Assembly (NCBI RefSeq): GCF_022458985.1
Contig: NC_061773.1
Location: 1,866,001 to 1,930,000, forward strand
DNA from: Mugil cephalus
Taxonomy: Eukaryota > Chordata > Actinopteri > Mugiliformes > Mugilidae
Length of the DNA: 64,000 nucleotides
Direction of reading: 5' to 3'
Shown here: positions 12,511 to 44,127 of the stretch, one piece after another
How positions within the stretch are numbered: the stretch's first letter is position 1
Layout: the number at the start of each line of letters is the position of its first letter
The notes under the pieces: generated by a model
The model's database searches: none
Told to the model about the DNA's origin: nothing
What the model saw: the letters and a program-made list of their open reading frames with translations, nothing else
Made by a program: the position numbers and the translations under genes

Positions 12511-15500
12511 TTTTGTTTGTTCAGACTTCTTTAAGAAAGGGCGATCAGAGTCCGTTTACTGGCATCATCTTAATAACATGGATGTCTAGTAATCACCTTG
12601 AGACATATTTTTGAGGAATAATGTATGGAAAATGGATATCAAATGATGTTTTGAGGGCTAATGCATACATCTATGTGTACATTCTTGACTAAGCTAACAA
12701 CATAATTGCGTGCATAAACTGAAAATATGTGTTCACCACAGCCAGAAATATTTTGTGGTTAAAAGATGGCTGTCAAGACACTGATGGTTTACGGCCGAGC
12801 AGTATTTGTATTCCTCAAAAGACATTTTTACATGTCAGTTAGACATAAAATATAGTACGGTCATTTGTTGGAAAATCTAATTATGCTGTTTGTGGGTGAT
12901 GGTGCCTGTGTTTTTTCTCGTCTGTAATGGTGTTTGTGTGTTAGTATGTGCATTTTCAGCTCGGCGTGTTCAGGACAGCACATCTCTGGCTACGTTCTCT
13001 CAGAAAAAGCCAGATTCGATTGTGGTTTTATGGTTTACAGCTAATTGTCCCCACTGAAGTCATGTTTTCCTTACATTTGGCTGTTTTCAGGGGAAGTTTT
13101 GTCCACTCAGACCCAAAATTTTGTACTCTTTTATTTCCTCACCGCTAAATCTCCATAGATACATCCGCGCGAGTACATCTGAATAAAGTTCTTTTGTTTT
13201 GTTGCTGTTTCCCTCACAAAATGTCTAAGTCCAGACTAGACTTTTAATACATCTTTATTGTGCAAGTTGGAACATAACAAAGTGAGTGTTTGCTTGATTT
13301 TGCGTTGACAATGGAAAATAGATTTCAGTAAAATAGTGAGAAAGAGTGACCAATAAGTAATGCTCACATCCACAAAAGAAAAATTTATGCACCTATTGCC
13401 AGTGGTGGAATTTCACTGAGAATATTTACACAAGTACTGTGCTTGTACTTGTACTTTACTGGAGAAGTTTTGTTTTCTGCCACTGTGTGCATCTATCCCA
13501 ATATATGTAGGTTTTATTTCACTGTTTATATTTGAAAAGATCACATATAAATTACTGCAAATAAATATTTTGAATCTAAAAATTTGAATTAACTTTATTT
13601 TGAATTATTATAGATAAAGATAGGCAACAGTGTATACAGCAGTCAAAATGAGCCCCAACACTACCGACTGAAATATTAAAAATGTGTAGATTAATCCATC
13701 AATAAATAGTCTGAAGAATTCTTCACTTTTCCTTTTGGTACTTTCTGATACATGTGTGCTGCCCATATGTAGAGGATGAACTTTTGATGGATGCAAAAAC
13801 ACAAAAGTGTGAATAAAGCCCTCTGTAAGCTGGTGTTTATATAATTAGATATATATACAGCTCCTACAAGGGTCATTTATATTTTCAGGTGATTATACAC
13901 TAACCAAAATGTAATTTGCGACAATCTGGTAGTTCCACATAAATCCTACACACTCGTCCTTGAAGTAAAAATCCTCCACAGCCTGTTTTCCAGCTGACAC
14001 ACATCACCTTGATTTGAACCTACACACTGGAGCTTTGCAAACAGAAAGATGACTAAATAGTTGGAAAGACCAAGAAAACAAATTTTTTACTTTCCTATTT
14101 ACTGTCAGGAGGAAAACGTGCAGAAAATTAAAGTGCAGAGTGATGAAGCGGGCGTTTCGGTTCACGGTGCCTGTTCTCGCTCCAAATGATCAAAGTGTGT
14201 TTATTGTCAGACAAATAGTGTTTTGTTTTTTTGTTGTTTTGTTTTGTTTTTTTTTAAGTTGAAGACAAGTGTTCACACTCTAACTGGGATGAACACACTT
14301 TACATGGTGAAAAACATTTTAAAAAAAACATCCCTGTGTAATCCATCGCATGTGCCAGCACTGAGGGCCTATCAACTGCATGATCAAACAAAATAAGGAC
14401 ATCATTGATGAGGAGCAGAGCATCCATAGCGTCTGGTTCCAGTTTGTGGTAGACTTCTTCCAAGCATGAGCTCTGTGTAACCTCTCTGTCCAACCCCTGA
14501 TTGACACTAGTATTGTGTTGAGAGAAAGTGTTTAACCTCCAGAGCTGTTCATTTTTCCCACAATTGAGTGTACTTCTTTTCAAAGACTGGTTTTCCCGCT
14601 CACCTCCCTAAACGTCAAGCTGTTGCAGATTTCTCCATTGTGTAAACGTATCTGTGAAGCTTTGCCATAAAAGTTCACTGTAGTTATGTTTATTTATGTA
14701 GTAATAAGAATAATGTTAAGAGTGGAACCAACCTCTTTCATGTGATGGGAAGGTGTCTGTGGGGTATGTCGACGACTGGTTTGTTTACCAGACAGGACGG
14801 ATATAGAATATAAAATGCAACCCCTATCCAAGGGGAAATCTAGTTCAACACAAAGTCTGCGGTTTTAATATGATTTAAATTGATTTAATGTCTAAAACTA
14901 AAAAAATATGTTGCCCTTCCCTGCAAGGGCAAAACTAAGGGCGGAGTCTGCAGCATGATATGATCCATACATAAAGGAATAGTTAACTTTCTGTGGTTGT
15001 AGAGCATCAATTGTATTCTAAATAAGATTGACAATTTCAACCATTTAGAGGAACGCTAAGTAATTTTCTTGCAACCTTGCTTTACTAGTACTACCTGGTG
15101 TACTTTTATCTGAGATTGGTTTTCATGACGCGCCATTTTTCTGAGCCAACATATTCTCTCACATTCTCTGACTCCAAACGACTCAAAGATTTCCCAACCC
15201 TAAAAGTGGACTCATTATATTGTAAAACTGACGATGAACCGTAATTCTCCGTGGTCTTCTTACTTCCATGAAAACACTGCACCACACTATGTCCACACCA
15301 ACCGGACATTTTTTCATAATGTGCTGAAAAATTTGCTTAAATTGTGACCCAAATGCTCTGTGTCCCAAAGAATTAAGCAGTTTAATGCATCTTCTATGTA
15401 ATGTTACTCACGTTTTATAGTGAACATTACGTAAATACAAAGAGCTGAGCTGGAAAAGTGTCTGCCACAGAGAGAATTTTCTGGAGACACAGTTCACACT

Positions 15501-16636
15501 GTTAGAATATGCCTCATGTTGGCAGTCAACTGAGTTAATCAAGCTAACGATAAATCTGTGTAAGTACACCGATTTGACAATTCCTGTGTTTTATCAGTGT
15601 TGTCATTGGTATATTGAAGGTCAAGTGTAAGAATTACAGGGATCTCTTGTCAGACATCAACATTTACTATATAACAAGGAAAATACAAATCTGCCAGCAT
15701 GACAATATTCTGAAGTGTGTTTCTTTTACTTTCTTTGACAGGTTGGCTATAATATTCCACTATGGGATCAATGAAAGAATTATCTTACCTTTGTTATTTT
15801 ACCTTTGTGTTTATTTAATGTATGTCATAAAGTATGTAAAAAAAAATCAAAATAAAATACGCCTAGACTTTGATGTAGACTTAAATAGAATTTATGTTTC
15901 GAATGAAAATAAAGGAAAGTGACAGAAAGTAATAGTGAAGTAAATAAGCAAATGTATAAGTTTTGCATATATACAAATGTACAGGAAATACAGACAGAAG
16001 CAAATAGTAGTAGTGGAAGGATGAATGAGGTGCAGTGAGTACATGACATGAATAAATGGGCCTCCCTTTCATAAAAGACTGTTGCTCACAACTCACAGGT
16101 AAATCTGCACATCCTGGTTCTGTTGCAAGCTCGTGCATGTGTTGTACAAGTATGCCATCTGGTTTGATCAATCCTGGCAAAGAGAGAGAGAGAAGAAATT
16201 AATAGCATGCATGACATTTTCAAAATGAGTTTGAGTTTATTGCGGCCAGATTGTCTGCAAACACGCTCTCTCTCCCTCTCTCTCTCCCTCTTTCTCTTTG
16301 TGTAGTTTCACAACTATAACCTCAAGCTGATTTGGGTTGGGAAAAACATGATGTTCAGTCACACTTACACCCAGGATAACTAGATCCAGATAATGCTCCT
16401 AATAAGAGCTCAAAACACACTATTCAAAGAGTTGTTTTTGCATCTTGACTGTTTACGCCTCAGAGATGTTTAAAATGGTTGCAGCAATACAGTTTGGTGG
16501 AAGTTATGTGAAAACAAGACATGGAAACCCCCATTGTTTTTAAACCAAATCTGTTTTTAATCCCTATAGTCTGGGAAAGAGGAGCATCAATTTGCGTGTG
16601 CGTGTGTGCATGTGTGTGTGTGTGTTGGTAGGACCA

Positions 16637-16665
16637 TGACCAGGTGACCCAGTTTGACCTGACCC
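16637..16665. promoter_or_regulatory. Cluster of four nuclear-receptor half-sites
   Basis: TGACCA (16637-16642), TGACCC (16645-16650), TGACCT (16655-16660) and TGACCC (16660-16665) all point the same way. The first two are spaced by 2 bp (DR2, an arrangement RAR/RXR can bind) and the second and third by 4 bp (DR4). It lies about 3.1 kb upstream of the gamma-1 coding exon. The half-sites are seen directly; regulatory function is inference. Confidence 0.35.
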
Positions 16666-18079
16666 AGCCAGGTCTCATAAAAGCAGCATTGAGGCCTAGA
16701 GGCCCACAGACACAGCGCTGCTTTTGTTGCCCAACCTAAGGTGTATTCCCCTGGAGGGAGAATGAGGTGGCGGGCGGTGTTACTCATTAGAGAAAAAGAA
16801 ACCATTCCTTGGTTGGGCACACATTATTTTATAGTTTATTAGTGGAACTAAAGTAGTTTCTTTATTTTTATGTGAGTTTTCTACAACCACTCTGCCCACT
16901 TTCCTCCCTCCTCCCATGCTGCTTCACCGCAGTTGGTTCTTTCACTTATTAATCTAGTTTCAAATATGGCTCTAATTAATAGGACTCTGTTCACCTCTTA
17001 CACATGGTCTGCCAGATGCTCAAAGCTCCCTCCTATATTCTTCCTCCCTGTTTCTTCTTCTTTGTTTCCCTCTATTTTTTCCATCTTTTTCCATCTTTCA
17101 ACACTATTTTTTTCTCCATCCCAATTCTTTTATACATCTGGCTTTCATACTAGTGATTGGTTAAAGAGTCGGCTTGAAACCGCTGCATCTGTGGTAGGAT
17201 CCTCTGTCCGATGTATACTTTTTCATTCTTCAAGGTCAATTGCCTCCTTCGATGGCGCTTCAGCATGTGTGAACGTTGTGTGTTTTCCTGCTGATTACTT
17301 GAACCCATGAACATGATTAAAGTCTCAGAACATCTGCCTATGTTCACCGCTGCCACAGCCTACATGTCCATTCTTGTGCGTTCCTGCGTTCTGCATTTAG
17401 AAAGGGATATGTTTTATGAAATGTGACCATTCCACACCATGTATGTAATCACTTTTTTTAATCACTGCATACTTTGTCCAACCTGTGTTTGACATTCTTT
17501 AATCGTCAAACACAAAAGGTCTTTGTGAAAACAGTTGCAGGGACTCTCCCTGACTGGCCCTCACAGTGAAGAAAAACCGCAGTTGAGCCAAGCAGTTACA
17601 GAAAATATGTCAATATGGGAAATACGACTTTAAAAACAACACTCGCTGCGCTGCCTCTGTGGCTTTCTGTGTGAATGTGTAATATTTACTGTGTATGTGC
17701 GTGTGGCAAGAAAAGGATGAAGGAGACATTTACTCTAACAATAGTAGCACAGATGCCTGTAGATTAGTAGATTTTTGTCCACCCCATTTATGAGTGCTGG
17801 AAATACCTCCTCATTATAATGCAATGCAATTCAGCTGCAACAGCATTGAGGGCTGTGGTGGAAATAATGTTTTAGATTTACTCATTTCCTTGGCACAAAC
17901 TACAACTTCCAGTATTTAGATGTTTCATTAAGCTTTGCAAACTCACAAACATCTACCAGCTTAAATCTCTCATTTACAAACATAGTGTGATTATTTTGCA
18001 GAGGCACCTTTGGCAGAAGTTGCAACTTTGAGTCTAAGGTCCCAGAATTGTTCTTACCGACGTCCTTGACACTGCAAAC

Positions 18080-18600
18080 TTGTTCTGGTCCGGTCATTTA
18101 TAGTCCCAAACAAGGTCTGGGAGAAAAAAAATACATTTTCTTCATGCAGCCCTTGGAGTGACAACACATTTCTTGGTTGCTTGCTTTCTTGGATTATGTA
18201 ACAAACTAAACACTCCCCTAACATGATGCTGCCATGACCATGCCTCACTATAGGGATTAACATCAAGCTTGGTGTTTTGTTGACTCATGCTTTTGGGAAT
18301 CATTTAACTGCTTTTTGACAATCTGTCAGGTATCTTTTACTCACTCAGAGTAGCTTCCGTCTAGTTGCTCTACCATGATGGCCTGAATGTCCACCACTCC
18401 AGCAGCTTCTTCCATCTCAGTGGACTTCTGTTGCTTTGTTGCAGTCAAAGTTATTGATCACATACGACTCTTCTTCTTGATCACAGAAACAAATCTGGCA
18501 AGTCACCGTCAACTGTGCTTAAACCCGTTGCATTGATCTATGCCTCACTACAACCTCAGAGAGTTCCCTCTTCTGAGTTGATGTATCCACAACAGAGTGT
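18080..18600 (-). mobile_element. Heavily decayed Tc1/mariner relic
   Basis: Segments such as 'acatgatgctgccatgacca' and 'cttccgtctagttgctctac' match the conserved antisense text of a common fish Tc1-like transposase gene. No intact frame remains and no terminal repeats could be identified, so limits are approximate. Confidence 0.45.
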
Positions 18601-19317
18601 GCACTATGTATTGTACTTGACAAATACACAAATAGTAGTAATTGACAGTGTTTTGCTTTAAAACTTTAAAGACTTTAGAATGTGTTTCTGCTCAAGTGTT
18701 CCTAGTAGGTCAGAAACATCACCTTTGTAAATTCATCATTTTCTCACTCTCAGTCCGGGTGTTTGATTCCCATGCTGAAGCAGGCCCAAAACAACAGGAC
18801 ATTCTTTCACCGAGCTGTATTTACCACAGCTCCACCACAGAGAATTAAGCCCCACCCACTGATGAAATCATTGAAGGAGATGGGAGTCATAATAGAGAAA
18901 GATAAAGGGAAGGCTGCCCACATTTATCTTTTTGACAAGGTTAGATTGCTACAGTGAGACTCCTGAGATGCAGGAAAGGTGAGACTATCTGTCCTAATGA
19001 AAAACTCTCTAAAGTGAAGGAAAGTGGGTTCATGTTGTTTTTTTTGGGCACAGTGACGAGAAGTAATTATGCGTGTCTGCTCTTCTAAAGGGTTAATTGT
19101 ACCCATGTTGTGCCTGGCTGTTCTCGGCCTGGCTGGCTAGAGTCAGGCTGGCAGATGGAACAGAGAGACCCTTTATAATACAGTTCTGCTGATTGAAATC
19201 ATATGGCATTGCCTAAAATTATTGCACTACTTGGAAGACAGACAAAAAGCAGGAGTTGGAGTGTTCTGCCCCAACTCTGCCTCTGCTCACTACTCTTTAC
19301 TATATTTGTTTGTTCTT

Positions 19318-19423
<106 letters not shown>

Positions 19424-19784
19424 GTTATTTTAGTTACAGGAAGCTGCAGATTTTTGAAGAAATTGTCGCTTTGTTCAATAAAACTGATTTCAGAAGATGA
19501 GTTGCAAAGTCGCTAGTAGCTAACCCTTCCTTCATGTCTTCCCTCTTTTTTCCACAGAGTCTGGACCTGGTCTTGGCCACATGGTTTCTGGTCTCTCTCA
19601 AGGTCTTCCACCCCTGTCAGCATCCCTCTTACCTCTCTGCGACCCAACAGCAGAGACGCTCGCAGCCGAGAGGGCTGAATGGCACCAGTCCATTTCAAAC
19701 TCAACATAGGTCCCTGACGAAGAAGCAGAAAGAGGAAAGAGGAACGTAAAAAAGTCAGAAAAGTCACAAATTGCACTTTTCATA

Positions 19785-39707
<19,923 letters not shown>

Positions 39708-40616
39708 GAGACCAGATGACACTGCTGCTTCCTACAGATCAAAGAGTCTCACTGAGCGACGTCCCCTCCCACAAACCTCCAAGATTCAGGCTCTTAGACT
39801 GTGTTTCAAACAGCACATAGTATCTACATGAACTGTACATACTGACAGAAAGGAACATGTGTGGAGTTCAGCATAGGAAGTAAAGAATTGCAGCAGCAAA
39901 AGCACTACATTTCAGTGGATCAATGAGGGCACCATTAAAAAAATAAAACAAAGAAATCAGTGTGCCAGGCGTTCTGTCCACACAATGAGAGGAACAGGAG
40001 AAAATGTCGTACAGAAGAAAATGCACTCCTCCGCTTTCTATCAAGGGCTATGCTTTGTATAAAATTGCTGGTAAAAAAAAAAATACATTGCAAAAAGAAC
40101 TCTAGACGGTGTCCACGCACCACAATGTCTTTTCAGAAATGCTTTTATTACCATTCAGAGATATGCTACTTATTTTTTCATTGTATGTTTTTTCTATGCA
40201 TGTATACACTTCTGTTCCGTCTCTATACCTGTTTGTGGGACCTCCCACTCTCATTTGACCGGATGTACAGTATGTGTTGTTTCTTTTTATATATAAGCTT
40301 TAATTGTATTCGTTTCTGATTTAGTTTACACAATGAGGAGCAATAGCAAAAAGAGAGGGAGTCATGAGCGGGACTCAAACTCACAGTGTGATAAGCACAT
40401 GGGAACAGACATGAGAATCTCTGATAGGCGTCTTAATCTGAAAGAGAAGAAGAAGAGGACGAGAACTCTGTGCTTGTTGGCCAAATAAGACAAAAATACT
40501 AAACACATGCAGCTAGGTTTCTCAACCTCAATCACTGAAGTGCTTCTGCAGGGTAGATTTACAGTCTCAGGTTGATTCCATCAGGGTAGCGTCTCACCTA
40601 CAGTGTTTTCTACCGA

Positions 40617-40971
40617 CACCGATCTGACATAACATTATGACCACCTTCCTAATTTTTCTGACTCATCAGAGAATGGACGTGGGTCTTCTGAGGATGTCCT
40701 GTTGTGTCTGGTAACAGGATGTTGTTAGTGGGGGCCTTTGGGTCCTATGGGTTGAGGGGAGAGGCCTCTGTGGAGCATCCCACAGATACGTGATCAGTTT
40801 GGGATCTAGTGAATTTTGCCAGGCATCTGGTCTAGGTGGGTGGTATAGGTCTAAGTAACACAGACATGAATGAAAACCAAGTCCAAAGGATTCCCTGTAT
40901 TGACGACACAATTTGGTCAATGTTATTTACTTCTCCTGTCGGTGGTCCTAATGTTATGGCTGATTGGTGTA
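40617..40971 (+). mobile_element. Mariner-type MITE, copy 4, in the probable rarg 3'UTR
   Basis: It opens CACCGATCTGACATAACATT and ends CTGATTGGTGTA. The reverse strand carries SLDPKLITYLWDAPQ, the same transposase-like remnant as copy 3. It lies in opposite orientation to copy 3, about 2.1 kb away. Confidence 0.7.
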
Positions 40972-42032
40972 ACTCCACAGCCAGAATTTCTTACACCTCT
41001 GAGTGGGTTATGATGTTATGATGCTGCATATGACACCATTACAGCGGCCACATACAGGTAAGCCATACAATTTTTAACAAAAAGAAAAAAATCATCCAAC
41101 ACATCGAATCAATAGAAGTAGCTGACTTCACAGAAACCTCAGGTATATGTGTGTGGGTGTGGTTGTGCATATGCGTGTCCGTGTGTGCGTGTGTGTATGA
41201 ATGCACAAGTGAGAGTATGATTAATCAAGATGTCTTTTAATTGGAGACCATTTTATCACAAAAGTACCAGTTTGCCTTTGATTCAAACAGGAATAAATAC
41301 TTCCCTTCACATCTCTGTCGGCACAGAATAACGACAAAACAAAAGGCCACCTCCAACAATGTGTGTTCGTGTGTTGTATAATGTAATGAGTGGGGAAAAA
41401 AACAAAACAAAAAAACAAACCAAATATGGATTTTGTAAAATAACAGTTTTTTTATTGAGACTTTACAACTCTTTTTATGGAAGATGTATAAAACGAACTG
41501 ATCATGTGTGTAATGACAGTGTGACTGATTTCTTATTGAACTATACAATGCTTTCAGAGGAAATATCTGGACGCCAGCACATTGATCCTTGATGACAACT
41601 TTGCAGATACGCAGCTGCAACATATCAATTGTGTATTTTACTGATATGAGGGATAAACTGAGCTTTTTAACATGATGTTAATGTGTAATATCTGGAGAGA
41701 AATAAATAGCGTGGTAAGCAGCAGATTTGAAGCAGCACCGGTTTTAAGAGCCATCAAGGACACAAAGTTTGTTTTAAATCATCAAAATTGATGCCATAAT
41801 TCTGTTTCTTAGAATGCCAAGTTGTCGTTTTGCTATTATGGGATGGAAACATGGCAACCACATGGTAACCGAGGTAAAAGACAAACTTTCAGTACTTTGC
41901 ACAGCCATCAGCCAATTTCTTCATACATAACTTTGCTTAGTGTTTAAAGATGTTTCTGCATCTCGTAACCATGATATTTAGAATTCATAGCTTTTCCGTT
42001 TCTTTTATCTGTATCTGGATTTGAGCTGGTGC

Positions 42033-42038
42033 AATAAA
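42033..42038 (+). terminator. rarg: Candidate rarg polyadenylation signal
   Basis: AATAAA within 'gcaataaataaataag'; another is at 41701-41706. The choice between them is not possible without transcripts. Confidence 0.35.
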
Positions 42039-43018
42039 TAAATAAGCCATGGAGGAGGTCACGAGGCCTCGACTCTTTGATTAAAAAGAAGACCAAAGAC
42101 TGATATGACATCACGTTTGGAAAAAAACAATGAATAAAAATGAAACAATATTAATTAATATACCGTCTATTAGGGTTCTTTATTTTGTGATATTTCATGA
42201 TCCCAAGCTGGATTCATTTTATCTCATTTAGCTGTTGTTTTAATGTATTTCTTACTTTTTTATAAATACAGCAAATACCTTCATGTTCAGGGATACAACT
42301 CATCTTGAGTTTTTATTTCTATCTGACCTGTACCAAAAATAGCTCTGATACACACTCACAGAAGGACAAAACCCTGGGATGATGTGTTCTTGTTTTTCCA
42401 CTTAAATGAAATGTTCATACCATTTTGCTTCTTCTTTTTTGTGGTTGTCTTACTATTTGCTCATTTGTTGTTTCTTGTATTTTGATAAAGGCGCTTTTTG
42501 TTCTTAGACCTACAAGTGTCCAGTTGCTATCTTCTTCATAAATAAAATATTTCTATTCCCCAAGCCTGACAACAAGCTAAAGAAAAACAACCCATTTGAC
42601 CATGATACACACACAAACACGATCACGACAAAACACGAGTCACACTCACATGCAGAGGCTCAGGATTGTTAAAGGGGACCTATAATGCTTCCTGTCATCC
42701 GTACCATGACTCAACCTTAGGTTTACATGCTACATATTTCTTTCAAATAATGAAATCCAACCAGAGAGGATTAAGGGTGATGAGTTAAACCTTTAACGGG
42801 AGAATATTAGTGCCTAATAATCATTATACTTCCTGCAGATTCAATGCTCCACAGTCCAATATGTGCATGTCCTATAGTACCCATGTAGACAGTTAAGTTT
42901 GAGTTTCTAATTAAAATCATTTCTGTCCGGTTAATGAAGTGATATCCATGTCACTGTAGTCACTGTGAACCAAAAGCTCATGCTTTAGTCTGCTGGTTCC
43001 CAGTTTTTTTCTACTTTC

Positions 43019-43024
43019 TTTATT
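43019..43024 (-). terminator. calcoco1: Candidate calcoco1 polyadenylation signal
   Basis: AATAAA on the minus strand about 1.1 kb downstream of the calcoco1 stop codon. This is weak evidence, because AT-rich sequence gives many chance matches. Confidence 0.25.
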
Positions 43025-43231
43025 GACACAGTCATCTTCACAAAGTTCAATTGTTCTTTCTTAATCTCTGTATACTCACATTTTCTGAAAGGCCGTCTAC
43101 TGGAGTAATATGGTAGGCATTTAATTGTACTCCAGAATACAAACAACTTGTCCGGGATTGTGTTTTACTAAAGCCTCAAACGTTTACATTGAATTTGCAG
43201 TGCGTTTCTCTGAGTGTAAGAAAAGTGTCTA

Positions 43232-43343
43232 ATCTTATCTTATCTTATCTTATCTTATCTTATCTTATCTTATCTTATCTTATCTTATCTTATCTTATCT
43301 TATCTTATCTTATCTTATCTTATCTTATCTTATCTTATCTTAG
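43232..43343. repeat. (TTATC)n pentanucleotide microsatellite
   Basis: About 22 perfect five-base units. It probably grew from a retroposon tail or within the unit at 42669-43842. Confidence 0.96.
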
Positions 43344-44099
43344 TTAATGCTGCCTCCAAATGCAACTCGTGAGCCTGTGGTTACAACCCACGAAGCTCAG
43401 AAAGCTGGGTCGCATCAACCATGAGTTGTAAGAAAAAAACACTCCCAGACAACGGCTGGCGTCTAGAAACAGTTAGAATATCAACATTCGCCGCAGAAAA
43501 TTATAAATTACAAAGAAAATAAAGAACTAAATGAGAAAATAAAAAATGAACAGCCATCAGTGCCACTTTACACCTGGTGAACTCAACCTCAAACAAAGCT
43601 GATTCACAACCTCGTAAGAAGAAAGGTTGCGCTCACAGCTGTCACTCACTGAAATGCTTGGAAATTCAAAATTTCAACCTTGGAGTGTTATTGTAGGGCA
43701 CTTATCATTTTCATGTAGAAATTCAAGTTATCTAAAACAGTTCCTCACCCAATGGAGGGTTAACAAAGAACAGCTTGTTTCAAAAAGAAGATAAACTGAA
43801 CTTTTTTTATGAAATAGAAATGAGCATATAGTTCCCCTTTAAATTCACGTTAATCATCGTAATATTTCTCACACTAACATTTGAAACATATCCACATCAT
43901 AATCAGCTCTAAAGCTAGAAATCAAGAAAAAAAATGAGTTAAGACTTAATAAAAAGCTTGCTATGTTTTTGTTCAGTACAGGAACTCTTGAGGTAAAAGC
44001 TCTGGACTATAAATATTCTACAAAACAGGAGAATGATCACAAAATATTCTAGTTTTTCTGCAGTGGCACTCAAGCAGCCTAAATCTGTTCCTTCTTGTG

Positions 44100-44127
44100 T
44101 TACCACATGGGGGAGTCAGCCAGCTCA
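44100..44127 (-). CDS. calcoco1: calcoco1 coding exon 13 (stop)
   Basis: After acceptor tttccctctgcag it encodes (S)ELADSPMW and stop TAA at 44102-44100. This short exon replaces the zinc-finger exon expected from mammals. Confidence 0.75.

Larger units (their letters stand above)
39708..42050 (+). other. rarg: rarg 3' untranslated region (probable)
   Basis: Non-coding sequence follows the stop codon. AATAAA signals occur at 41701-41706 and 42033-42038. A MITE copy (40617-40971) lies inside. The true 3' end is not determinable from sequence alone. Confidence 0.5.
42669..43842. mobile_element. Candidate DNA-transposon-like unit bounded by inverted TTAAAGGGG ends
   Basis: TTAAAGGGGACCTATAATGC at 42669 is mirrored at the right by TTTAAAGGGGAACTATATGC read on the minus strand from 43842. 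Such ends are common in fish non-autonomous elements. The interior holds the (TTATC)n array and no transposase. It could instead be two unrelated solo repeats. Confidence 0.35.

Noticed and set aside
43232..43343. Regular repeat array that could be mistaken for a CRISPR-like structure
   Set aside because: Five-base perfect tandem units without spacers: a microsatellite.
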